Shown: positions 47,851 through 58,100 of the stretch, piece after piece
Numbering within the stretch: position 1 is the stretch's first letter
How the letters are laid out: each line of letters starts with the position of its first letter
Source of the DNA: Pseudoalteromonas shioyasakiensis
Lineage (GTDB): Bacteria > Pseudomonadota > Gammaproteobacteria > Enterobacterales > Alteromonadaceae
Direction: 5' to 3'
Assembly: GCF_024518675.1 (NCBI RefSeq)
Contig: NZ_JANIGL010000002.1
Location: forward strand, 310,001 to 374,000
Length of the DNA: 64,000 nt
Translations under genes and position numbers: made by a program
Notes under the pieces: model-generated
Databases searched by the model: none
Told to the model about the DNA's origin: nothing
The model's input: the letters and a program-made list of their open reading frames with translations, nothing else

Positions 47851-50107
47851 GCGCCTACTAAAAGCATTTTTCTATCTTGCATTATTAGCAATAGTGGCAT
47901 TTTCACTATTCAGCCTCTCATTGTGGCTAAAATCTGCAGAGCCGGTGGATACACGCTCTGATGATGAGACTCGCTCTAATGTGCAATGGCTGAGTACAGA
48001 AAAACCTTTAGTCTACGCTCTATCGCCGTCACGCACGCATTCAATTCGAGTTTTATCAAATGCTATATTTGAGCAACAGTTAGCTCTTGATAAACCAATA
48101 AATTATGCAATTGAATATTCGCTACTGGACAAAGAAAATAAAGCTCTCTCGACGAGTACTTACCACCATGCAAGCAAATTAACACCGGTAGATAATGAAC
48201 TTCAAATTAAGCAAATTATAGAGAAACAAAAAGCCTTATTAGTTTCATCAGGGCAGTCCTTTTATATTAGCCCTGAACAAATTACGGATGTGTCTGCAAT
48301 CTCACTTAAATTAATACCAGAGAACCCACAAGTGATGGGAGTCGTTGTTAGGGTTCATGCTAAAACGATTAACGACTCTATTGATACTAATGCTGCATGG
48401 CTGAAGCTCCCTTTGGATAAACGAGAGAGAGCCACTAATTATTTGAGCTTAGGTACTAACGCGCTATCTAATAATGAAATGAGTAATGCCGTTGCCTATA
48501 GGTGGCTAAAATTAGCGCCACAAGGGATACCCAGCATCGACTTTAAGTCTGATATACTCTATGAAACACTACCATACAATGTTGTTACCTACGATTTTAG
48601 TCAGCAGCAATTAAACCTAGATGACTACTACACTGATGAGAATTTATGTGCAAGTATCACCCTTGAGCAACCAGATCGTTTGCAATTCAGCAAAAGTAAT
48701 AATACACCCATTAACATAGTATGGTACGACCTTAATCAGTTTATCCCTCCCAAAACTGTTAATTATGAGGAAAATAACACCTCGCTTAATTTTATCACCG
48801 AGCCCCTCAATGCCGGTTTAGTAACCATCTGTAGTTCACAAGGTGTACTAACAAATTGGTCGCTGCAATCAAAGCAACCACTTTTAACATCACAAGATAG
48901 TTTTTATCAAATAGATTCGGCTACACCCGCTATTTATACAATTGATAGTAATAGTGACATCAGTATTGAACTACGAGCAGCAAGAAACAGTGAAGCCACA
49001 GTCAAAGTTTATGATAAGAATAAACGCGAAATTGATAAATTCAGTGTTTTTTATGATGGCGAGACATCTCAGTTTGACCGAATTATTTTAGATACAACAC
49101 AACGCCAACTAACAAAGAAGGCTAAAGCATTATTTTTACGCGTAGGTGAGAATGCGGCGCGTCTTGAAGTGACGACAAATCAAACCGCGCTCGTTAGGGT
49201 AAAATCACGTAACAGTCAGTTTCACTATCAACGTAGTGTTTGCCATACGACTTGCACGCAATCACTTGATTTTTATAATATTGCAGCATGGTACGAGCAA
49301 CAAGCTGACAATCATTATAGCTTCACAGAAAATGATGCCTATATTAACATTCGCGTCTTTGCTGAGCCCCCAGAGGTGATAATTGAAGATACCTTTTATC
49401 AATCAAGAGAATTGTTTTCAGTGTTACCGATTTCGAATGTCGCGCTAGTTAATAGCCCTGATAAATATTACGCCCCTTTGACTGAGCCAACGCCATTTAA
49501 TTTTGCGAAAATAAACGCCAAACAGTTATTACAACTCTCTGCACACGTGCCTGATACCATTGCAGCCAATATTGTTTACCAACAGAGTAATAATAGCGCT
49601 AGAGATATTGACTTTGATGACACGGATTTTGAAAAGCTCGCACAGATTGAGGATACAGCGAAAGCTGTTTACCAAAACTGGCATGGTCATAGACCTTGGG
49701 TTAAACAACGTTTGTATAAGTTAACCGCTGGCAAAAAACTAACATTAACTTATCCTCAGCTACGCCCTAAGAGTGTTGTTTTTAAAGCATATAGTCATAA
49801 AGCTCATCAAAATGTGACTATCACTACAACACAAAATGCGCGTTATCACAATGGTGTTTCAAGTGAGTACAGCATAGAAAAGAAACGATTACGCTTGCAA
49901 CCTAGCGCGCTAAGCGATGCATTTTTAATTCATCCAAAAGACAGCTCTTTATATGCTTATCCTGCAATTACTAATCAAATCAGCAATGATATTCGTGCTA
50001 TTAATAGTATTACTTTAAGCAGCGACAAAACGATCTGGATAGCAGTTCTGGAAGAGTATGAAAACGAAGAACAAAAAATAAGGTGGTGGAATGATGAAAC
50101 GTTTTAG
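47837..50107 (+). CDS. membrane-anchored periplasmic protein of unknown function
   Basis: 756 residues; GGAGG precedes the ATG, which overlaps the PgsC-like gene by 14 bases. One N-terminal helix (about 10-32, FFYLALLAIVAFSLFSLSLWL) with positive residues on the inside anchors a long periplasmic part of about 720 residues that is beta-rich, with a Cys pair in SVCHTTCTQ. No family was recognised. Its place between the synthase membrane subunit and the outer-membrane-like protein suggests a periplasmic link. It overlaps the next gene by 17 bases. Confidence 0.75.
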   Translation: MQFIKRLLKAFFYLALLAIVAFSLFSLSLWLKSAEPVDTRSDDETRSNVQWLSTEKPLVYALSPSRTHSIRVLSNAIFEQQLALDKPINYAIEYSLLDKENKALSTSTYHHASKLTPVDNELQIKQIIEKQKALLVSSGQSFYISPEQITDVSAISLKLIPENPQVMGVVVRVHAKTINDSIDTNAAWLKLPLDKRERATNYLSLGTNALSNNEMSNAVAYRWLKLAPQGIPSIDFKSDILYETLPYNVVTYDFSQQQLNLDDYYTDENLCASITLEQPDRLQFSKSNNTPINIVWYDLNQFIPPKTVNYEENNTSLNFITEPLNAGLVTICSSQGVLTNWSLQSKQPLLTSQDSFYQIDSATPAIYTIDSNSDISIELRAARNSEATVKVYDKNKREIDKFSVFYDGETSQFDRIILDTTQRQLTKKAKALFLRVGENAARLEVTTNQTALVRVKSRNSQFHYQRSVCHTTCTQSLDFYNIAAWYEQQADNHYSFTENDAYINIRVFAEPPEVIIEDTFYQSRELFSVLPISNVALVNSPDKYYAPLTEPTPFNFAKINAKQLLQLSAHVPDTIAANIVYQQSNNSARDIDFDDTDFEKLAQIEDTAKAVYQNWHGHRPWVKQRLYKLTAGKKLTLTYPQLRPKSVVFKAYSHKAHQNVTITTTQNARYHNGVSSEYSIEKKRLRLQPSALSDAFLIHPKDSSLYAYPAITNQISNDIRAINSITLSSDKTIWIAVLEEYENEEQKIRWWNDETF

Positions 50108-50858
50108 TTCAACCTTATTGTTGACCGTGGTGTTAAGCTTTGCGAGCCATGCAACTGAGCCAAGTGTTGCCGACCAATATGCCATGTTAAAACAGCAATT
50201 TAGTCAATGGCTTGTGAATCAAAAGATGATGCAAATCAATTATAAACTCAACGCTGAAATCACCTTAGACGATAAGCATGAGCTCATATCTGGTGCGCAA
50301 ATACGCTATAATACCCAAGCAAATGAATGTATTAGCTATGCCCCACACCGCTTTTTTGATAAACATACTTTTGCCATTGCCAGCGCGCTGTCTACTCAGT
50401 GCCAAGTATTTATAACAAATACCGCTCATCGAAATAACTTAAATAAACTAGGTGAAAAGAGCGACTTAGGAAAATCACGCTACAGCGTCGCCAATGCATT
50501 TATTGAAGCGTACGCAAGTACAGTGCCCAGCACCCAGATTTATCAAATCCATGGGTTCGATGCGTCAAAGCGTCGAACTAAGCAAGCTCAATCGCTCGAT
50601 GTCATTATTAGCCAAGGCGCTCGGCCTCCCTCTGAAAAAATCAAGCAAATAAGTCAATGCCTAAACGATAAGGTAAAGTTTAAAAGTGCCGTTTACCCAT
50701 TAGATGTGTCAGAACTAGGGGGCACTAAAAATATCTTAAACACACTAACATTGCCCAAAAATGAGTTCTTTCATATAGAGCTTAGCTACTCGGCACGCAA
50801 AAAACTTATTCAACAGTCTAATTTAATGAGTGGATTTAAAAAATGCATTACACTCTAA
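50091..50858 (+). CDS. secreted hydrolase-like protein, candidate polymer-cleaving enzyme
   Basis: 255 residues with a signal peptide (to about SHA). Conserved-looking polar motifs: APHRFFDKHT (84-93), NTAHRN (110-115), YQIHGFDASKR (151-161), SELGGTKN (207-214) and FHIELSYSAR (227-236). The spacing of H86/D90, H154 and E230 recalls zinc hydrolases of the M14/N-formylglutamate amidohydrolase and phage poly-gamma-glutamate hydrolase type; this is inference from motifs. Four Cys may form disulphides. It could trim or release the polymer, replacing CapD/PgdS, which is absent. AAGGTGG precedes the start; it overlaps both neighbours. Confidence 0.6.
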   Translation: MMKRFSSTLLLTVVLSFASHATEPSVADQYAMLKQQFSQWLVNQKMMQINYKLNAEITLDDKHELISGAQIRYNTQANECISYAPHRFFDKHTFAIASALSTQCQVFITNTAHRNNLNKLGEKSDLGKSRYSVANAFIEAYASTVPSTQIYQIHGFDASKRRTKQAQSLDVIISQGARPPSEKIKQISQCLNDKVKFKSAVYPLDVSELGGTKNILNTLTLPKNEFFHIELSYSARKKLIQQSNLMSGFKKCITL

Positions 50859-53800
50859 TCGCTTTTATCTTCAGTATCTTATTTATTGTAAGTCCACAAG
50901 GGTTTGCAAGTAACGACGCAACGCTAAACTCACCAATTTGGCTGGATGTAAAAACAAAATTACTATTAAAAGATACACAACACACTCAGTTTATCGAGGC
51001 CAAACAAAGTCAATATTTATGGTTACCTAAAGGCCAGTGGCTTGATCTTGATAGCAATAGCTTCAACAGCTTTATTTTAAGCGCTGGTACCAGCCATATT
51101 GCGCAGCAAAGGTTAAACCTGCAGCGCGACTTTATCTGCCAGCAAGCACGCTGCCAATTACCAAGCCAACCTTATAACCGTATCGTGAAAGTTACCAATC
51201 ATCTAGACACTGGCGAATCGTTTGATGTAATGGTTGGTGAAACCCTACGTCATAGAGATAGTTTTCGTCGAGCCGTAAAAATGCCCAGACACGTTACTCG
51301 CCTAAACTACGGCCAAGACGTAGAGAACTATTACCATTTCAAAGCTGGGGAGCAGGTGAAATTATATTTTCAACATGCTAAAAAGCTTAAAATCACAGTA
51401 CGAAAAGACTTACTCAACAAAGATATTAACGGCAAGATCTATGCTTATATCAATGAACAACCTGCAACAATCATTGGCGTACTTGCAAGCAGGGCAAGCG
51501 AATACCGAACGCAACAAATTGGCTTAGCCAAAACTGACTATATTGCTATAGGCAAAGGTGAATACTTAACACTACGTAGCGAAACAGATGCCTATATAAA
51601 GCTTGAGCAGAGCCATCGTGCAATCTATGACGATTTAGCATTGGACAAGCAGCAAGAAAAGTATTTTCAGCCATACTGGATTGATAACTTAGATAAAAAA
51701 TTAAAAAGAATCTATTTAGAACAAGACTTGACGGCACTTAACGCAAGTGTATATCAAAGTAATGACTTACTCGCACAAATACGCTATCAAGACTTGTTAA
51801 GAACCGTTGCGAAGAGCCATTATTTAATTCCGGACTCAGCGCATAAAACACAATTTAGTAGTCGCTTTCATCATTTTGATAGTTTAAGCGGCATGCGCCT
51901 TGTCGATGACATTGGCTACCCAGTATTAAGCGAAGAGTATGCGCAAATACACTCTTTAGATAAATTTCCCCACCAGTTTTCCCTTAATGTAAAACAACGG
52001 GTAAAACCTACGATTACTTTCCATGCGCGCAGTCCCGTTGATAGCCAAATTTTAGTCAGAAGTGGTAATCAGCAGTGGCAATTGACCTTACTTAAAAGTG
52101 AAAATTTCTCTACTTTTGAGTTAAATATACCGCTTACAGCAAGTTCATTAACTATTCAAAATTTACAGCAAAAGCGTCATCCTATAGAGTATGTAATGCA
52201 AAGCTCTCAGCTATTGGATTTACCAAATAATGAATTACTTTACTCTCGCTCCGGTCAACTCAACGAAAAAAGCCCTGTAATAGCGAGCTTATTAGAGCAG
52301 CAACTTACTTTATTAGGCGAGGAATACACTAACAACTTAGTGCCATACAACCCGCACGTTATTGGTGAGCTTGCCGTATCTGCACAAGAATCAATACATT
52401 GGCACAACAAGTTGGCTGAAGCTCACAGCTTAGTCAACAGTGACCCCTTAAAATCATTACAACTGCTCAAGCAGTTAGTCAGTGTGCCAAACACTGCACT
52501 TGCAATTGAAGCGTGGCAATTACGCATTTCATTACTGGCGCAACAAGGTCGTACAGTGCTTGCAAAAAGCTACCTTGAAGGACTATATAAAAGCAGCACC
52601 ATACCCGAGATCAAAGAATTTGCAGCAACCAAGCTGTTGGAACAATACACCGCTTTTGGGCAAGATTATAAATTATTAGGCTTTTGTGCTGATGCCATAA
52701 ACTTATTAGAAACATGCCAACAAGTTATGATAGCGCTGGCAATTAAACAACAAAAAAACATTTTAGCCTTGTGGCTAAGCCATAACTTAGCCACAGAGCC
52801 CACACTAGAAAACAGCTACACTCGCTTGAACTGGCGGGATTATGCTGAAGTAGATATTAGTCAAGAGCGCTACCATTTAAGCCACTCAGGTAATACAACA
52901 CTAATAAGTGCCAATGGCTTATTAAACGCCTATGCGATGAATAGCCAACAGGCGATTACCCTAAGGGCAACCAGTAAACCGCTTACTTTTGCTATTAGAG
53001 CGCGCAGCCAAAATGTCCAAAATGGTCAATATAAAATGAGCTGGCTGTTCGCAACCAAAGGCCAACAACAAAGTATTCTGCCTATTTATTCTGATATTAG
53101 TTCAACCACGGCATTGCAAAGTAACGGCCAATTACTTTCAATTGCAAGTGAAAGCTTAATTAGCTTAAATCCAGGAGAGTCAGTTCGGTTATACAGTGAT
53201 AATCCCTCTTTTATCAGCATTAAATTGGTAACAGAAGCACTGCTAGAGGATTTTGACTATCAAGATATGGCATCGGCCCATCACTGGCAAATGCCATTTA
53301 TGAACTTACTTTATGATCAGTCAATAAATGAAAAAACCTTATTGAATAACACCCTATTTAAATTGTCTGATGGCACATTATCTATCAATGAATACACACA
53401 AGCACTTGCTAAATTAGCTTCAGTAACCCTATCTGCTAAACTTGAAGCATTGCTTTCTCGAGTAAAGAGTTATGGCCAGTGGGTTCCTGTTAATGAATAC
53501 CTCGACTTTGCTGGTACCCAGTTGCTTACTGTTGACTCATTGAGTGAGGCGAGTCTTAGCGATCAACTCTCGCGTAGTAGCACTCAACATGACTTTAAAA
53601 ATGGTTTAATGCTTCGCCCACTTCATAGCCTGAACCTTGATTTATCACAAACACGATCATCACAAATACGTTTAAACTTTCATTTTTCAAGTGCTGAACT
53701 GTCGCAAGGTAACATTGCTAATATTGCAATTGACTTAGGTAACAGCAGTAAAACCTGGTCTGTAGAGCCGGGCAAAATAACAGCTTTTGGCTTTAATAAA

Positions 53801-55147
53801 TCCGAGCTAGTTAACAATGTCATTTCACTTAAGTGGCTTAATCCATATTTATCACAAATCATAACACTCAATGCACAAGAGTATCGTGATGGTCGTTGGT
53901 ATGATCTGCCTTTACCGAACAAACTATTATTTTATACGGTATTACCTAATGAGCACTTAATAGCCAAATTACCTGCCGATAGGCTAGTAAAACTAGAGCA
54001 AATGCTAAAAGAAAATGGCAGTAATGAGTATGCGCAAAGGATAGAGCGTACGTTCTTTCACCCTGCTGGTAAAGTCGAAGTAAGTACTGATAAGCTAAAG
54101 TATGTAAGACTGTACACGTGGCAACTGAGCAAAACTAATCACAAAATTTCAAATTACCAAGCTAAGCCCAAACTCGATGTGGAAAAGCTCACCTATACAT
54201 TACCCGAAAATAACCACGTAATTAACGATGAGGTGGCTCTGTTTCACCCAGAAGATTTAAGTTGGCAAGCTTTTATCAACTACGATCGTCGTGGTATTTT
54301 TGAGACCAGTGAGGATATCCCAACGCGCCATAGTGTAGATATTGGTGCTCGCTTTCGTCTAGCTGAAGATGAGAACTGGTATCGTCTTGACTTAACCTAT
54401 TCGCTTAGTGAGCAAGACGCAGAAATATTCTCAATTGATGGCTATCATTCTTGGCAAGATCATGACACCCCATGGTATATAGACAGTGCAATTCAAACAT
54501 CATGGCAACCCGGTAGAGACAATGCTTCTAGCCAATATGGGGTTAATACTTATGTGCAAATTGGCCAAATTTGGCGAGTAGATGAAAGTCATCGCCATCA
54601 ATGGCAAGTCAGCCCATTTTATAGTTATAGTAGTGCTTCACTAGATGATTTTCTATTTGACTCTCATTTAAATTCAGACATTTACAATTTCTATCGGGAA
54701 GATCATCCACATGGGTGGCGAGGTGAATATCAATACCGTTACCAACCTTGGGTTGACAGCTACTTCAACTTTCTTGCTGGGAGCACCACAAACTCTGATT
54801 GGACAAGCCTAGACCTATTACGCTTTGGTGCTTCATGGAACCAATATTTTCGCGGGCATATTTTTCAAGCAGGTCTAACTAGTTATTACAAATTTGCAGA
54901 CGACGATCGACCAAACAGCACTTGGCAATACATCACCAGCTTAGGTTGGCGAAAACAGATCCATCTCGGTGATTTTTCACAAGGCTGGATAAAACTACGT
55001 TGGGATCAAGATTGGTTTAGAAATGATCACAATGTCAGCCTTGAGTTCTCTACTGGTAATTTAGCTGATACCAGCTTCAGTGTATTCTCACATGATGAAA
55101 TTATCTTTGAATCACTGCAACTCAATCACTTTTTAGAGCAAAACTAA
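50843..55147 (+). CDS. very large secreted protein with probable C-terminal outer-membrane barrel
   Basis: 1434 residues. Signal peptide (to about QGFA). Beta-rich N-terminal part (about 25-500), helical TPR-like repeats (about 520-650; IEAWQLRISLLAQQGRTVLA, then KSYLEGLYKSS), a second beta-rich part (650-1130), and a C-terminal part of about 290 residues with alternating aromatic strands (SWQAFINYDRRGIF, WYRLDLTYSLSE, YGVNTYVQIGQIW, WRGEYQYRYQPWVDSYFNF, WIKLRWDQDWF) typical of an outer-membrane barrel. TPR plus barrel recalls exopolysaccharide exporters such as PgaA and PelB. It does not end in the usual Phe. Role as exporter is inferred. Confidence 0.65.
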   Translation: MHYTLIAFIFSILFIVSPQGFASNDATLNSPIWLDVKTKLLLKDTQHTQFIEAKQSQYLWLPKGQWLDLDSNSFNSFILSAGTSHIAQQRLNLQRDFICQQARCQLPSQPYNRIVKVTNHLDTGESFDVMVGETLRHRDSFRRAVKMPRHVTRLNYGQDVENYYHFKAGEQVKLYFQHAKKLKITVRKDLLNKDINGKIYAYINEQPATIIGVLASRASEYRTQQIGLAKTDYIAIGKGEYLTLRSETDAYIKLEQSHRAIYDDLALDKQQEKYFQPYWIDNLDKKLKRIYLEQDLTALNASVYQSNDLLAQIRYQDLLRTVAKSHYLIPDSAHKTQFSSRFHHFDSLSGMRLVDDIGYPVLSEEYAQIHSLDKFPHQFSLNVKQRVKPTITFHARSPVDSQILVRSGNQQWQLTLLKSENFSTFELNIPLTASSLTIQNLQQKRHPIEYVMQSSQLLDLPNNELLYSRSGQLNEKSPVIASLLEQQLTLLGEEYTNNLVPYNPHVIGELAVSAQESIHWHNKLAEAHSLVNSDPLKSLQLLKQLVSVPNTALAIEAWQLRISLLAQQGRTVLAKSYLEGLYKSSTIPEIKEFAATKLLEQYTAFGQDYKLLGFCADAINLLETCQQVMIALAIKQQKNILALWLSHNLATEPTLENSYTRLNWRDYAEVDISQERYHLSHSGNTTLISANGLLNAYAMNSQQAITLRATSKPLTFAIRARSQNVQNGQYKMSWLFATKGQQQSILPIYSDISSTTALQSNGQLLSIASESLISLNPGESVRLYSDNPSFISIKLVTEALLEDFDYQDMASAHHWQMPFMNLLYDQSINEKTLLNNTLFKLSDGTLSINEYTQALAKLASVTLSAKLEALLSRVKSYGQWVPVNEYLDFAGTQLLTVDSLSEASLSDQLSRSSTQHDFKNGLMLRPLHSLNLDLSQTRSSQIRLNFHFSSAELSQGNIANIAIDLGNSSKTWSVEPGKITAFGFNKSELVNNVISLKWLNPYLSQIITLNAQEYRDGRWYDLPLPNKLLFYTVLPNEHLIAKLPADRLVKLEQMLKENGSNEYAQRIERTFFHPAGKVEVSTDKLKYVRLYTWQLSKTNHKISNYQAKPKLDVEKLTYTLPENNHVINDEVALFHPEDLSWQAFINYDRRGIFETSEDIPTRHSVDIGARFRLAEDENWYRLDLTYSLSEQDAEIFSIDGYHSWQDHDTPWYIDSAIQTSWQPGRDNASSQYGVNTYVQIGQIWRVDESHRHQWQVSPFYSYSSASLDDFLFDSHLNSDIYNFYREDHPHGWRGEYQYRYQPWVDSYFNFLAGSTTNSDWTSLDLLRFGASWNQYFRGHIFQAGLTSYYKFADDDRPNSTWQYITSLGWRKQIHLGDFSQGWIKLRWDQDWFRNDHNVSLEFSTGNLADTSFSVFSHDEIIFESLQLNHFLEQN

Positions 55148-55148
55148 T

Positions 55149-58100
55149 ATGGCAACTACAAATAAACACATGACCCAGCAAGAGTTAAAACAGCGCCTAG
55201 AGCATCTGTTATTTGCTGATATTGCCAATTTCTGGCTCGATTTATATCGGCAAAAATACCGCCAACTAGTGGATGATCTTTCAAAGTGGGAGTTACTGCA
55301 AAACATACCCGATAATGAAAATGAAGATGCATGGCTATTGCGTCAGTCAATTGGCTTTTTGCGACACCAAGTTGAACAAAAACAGCAAGCATTGCAAGCA
55401 CTCGATGCTGGCTACTATCTGTTTATTGAAAGGTTAAGCCATGCTGAAATAAGCGCTGAGCGAGAATTCCACATTCTAGATTATGCTCAACAACTTGGTG
55501 CCACAGCTGAGCAACTAAAAAAAGATAAGCAAGCCTTTTCACGCTGGTTTGATGAAGGTGCTGTGATCAATCGATATCAGGACAGTGTGGCAAATATAGA
55601 GCAGAGCCTAAAGTTCCTAATTGGTAAGTTGGGTGATTTAAGTAATCGATATTTAAAAGAGTTTGCAGAAGATACAGCCAATGCTTGGCACACCCTCGAT
55701 TTAGAAAGCTTCTTTTTACATCTATTGTCTCAGACAAAAAGTGAGCATGTAAAAAATGCCTTGTATCGCGCGTTAGCAAACCAAGTACACCTCATTCATA
55801 ATAAAGTCGGCGAACATGAATTAAATGCAAATTTAATAGAGACACTCGTGTTAGCTTTAGAACAACAGCATACGCCGCATTTAGCACGATTAGATATTCT
55901 CGAAATTCTTATTCATCAAAGACCCACTTATACCCGGGGCTTTATGACACAACTCATAAAATGCCAAGATGAGTTTCAATTAAATGATGAGCAACGACTA
56001 TTTATTTTGGCCGCCTTAGCAAAAATATTAGTCAGTCAATTAAACCTCACATCACAGTGTGAGAACTTACTAACACTTTTAGCCAATCACGAATACCCAA
56101 GAGTCAGGCAAAGTGTGATAGAGCAGTCATTATATTTCTCTTTACCGTTTTGGCAAAAGCTACTCGAAGAGCGATTAAAAATCGAGCCTGAAGACTCTGT
56201 ACGCTTCACTTTAGTTAAGCAACTAAGCAGTGCTCGAATTGCTGCTAATGGGTTAGCATTCAGATTATGGAAAGCGCTTTTAGAATCACCGCAAAGCATA
56301 CAAATAAAGCGGTTAACACTTGAGTTGAGCGCAAGGATAATGCTCAACCAACAACTTGAGGCAAAAGAACCTGAAGTCGTATTTAAACAATTTATAGATT
56401 GTTTGAATAGCCAACTCAATCAAGAGCCTAGTATTGCAATACGGCGCTACATTGCTCGCACACGTGAGCAACTTGTTGCATTTGCCCACCAAAATGTCAT
56501 GGCAACGCTTGAAAGCTCAATACCAAATAACGATAAGCCCCTTATCGCAGAAACCGATCTAGATGAAGAGCTATTAGGTCGCTTGCTAAGTCGTAAAGCG
56601 CAACAACATGAAGGCTTTAATGTTAAAAAACAAAAACGCCACTGGCATATAACTAAGGGCTACCACAGCGCATTTCGAGTTTGGCGATTCATTCATGAAT
56701 TACGTAATCCCAGTACAGATAAACGACAAAGTTTTAATCATAATACTGCTCGTAAGCCATCAGCATATATGCATGTCCCTAGTTGCACAGTGGCAGAAAT
56801 AAGCGCAACAACCGTCCCTGGTGAGCCACTCTTTGATGCTAACGAGCATTCAACTCGACCTCACCTCCCGCTCCCTGATTTTTTGTTATCTGTTTTAAGC
56901 CAAGATGATTTAAAGCAAGCAGCAAAAACATATACTCCCGATGGAATTTTATGTGTTAGCGCACCTAAATCACTTATTAAACGAGTAAAGACCTACATAT
57001 GGTTATCTTTGCATATTGAGCGCCTTGATAGTTTAAGAAAAGGTAATGAAATAGAACAAAAAAATTATATTGAATCTTTAGAAAAACAAGGGTTTAAATT
57101 TGAGTTTAAAGCGTATGGCGAACAACTTGGTTGCCACTTTGTGGTTGAAGAAGGGATCAGCAACTTTTATAAAAAACTAAGTGTCTCTCCATTGCTTGTA
57201 AATCTTTGGCTCAGCTTTAAAGAGTATACCTATTCAATTTATCAAAACAGTATTGGCCAACTGGTTTTCTTTGTTGTTGGATTTATGCTTTATTTTTGGG
57301 GCCGTCATGTACATATAAGCAAAAGAATAAAAAGTGACCGAAAAGCGATCCCAGTGAGTATTGGCGGCTGGGGGACGCGAGGTAAATCAGGTACTGAACG
57401 ACTAAAAGCCGCACTTTTTAGCAGCTTAGCATTAAAAGTTATTACAAAAACAACAGGTTGCGAAGCAACAATGATCTATGCTCGCTCTAACGGAGAACAG
57501 TTTGAAGTCCCTATTTTTAGGCCATTCGACAAAGCGAGTATCTGGGAGCAGAGTGATATTCTGCATTTTGCAAAAAATGTAAAAGCAGATGTTTTTTTAT
57601 GGGAGTGCATGGGTTTAACACCGCGCTACGTGAGAATTTTACGCCAATGGATGCAAGACAACTTTTCAACTATCACTAATGCCTATCCTGATCATGAAGA
57701 TATTCTTGGGCCAACGGGAATTGATGTTGCAAAAGAAATGTCTAATTTTATCGCACCAAACAGCCTAGTGTTTACCAGTGAACAAACCATGATGGCTGTG
57801 CTTGAACAGGATGCACAAAAAAAGCAAAGTACTTTAATCCAAACCCACTGGGGAGATGGCTATCAAATTACACCGGATATCAGAGCTCTCTACCCTTATC
57901 AAGAACATCCTGACAACATCGCATTAGTTTGTAAAATGGCTGCACACATAGGTTTAGATAAAGACTTCGTTTTTAAAGAAACTTCACAACGGATTGTGCC
58001 TGACATTGGTGTTTTACAACACTTCACTGAAGCGCCTTTGACTGACTTTAGCATGTCTTTTGTCAACAGCATGTCTGCAAATGAGCGCTTAGCAACATTG

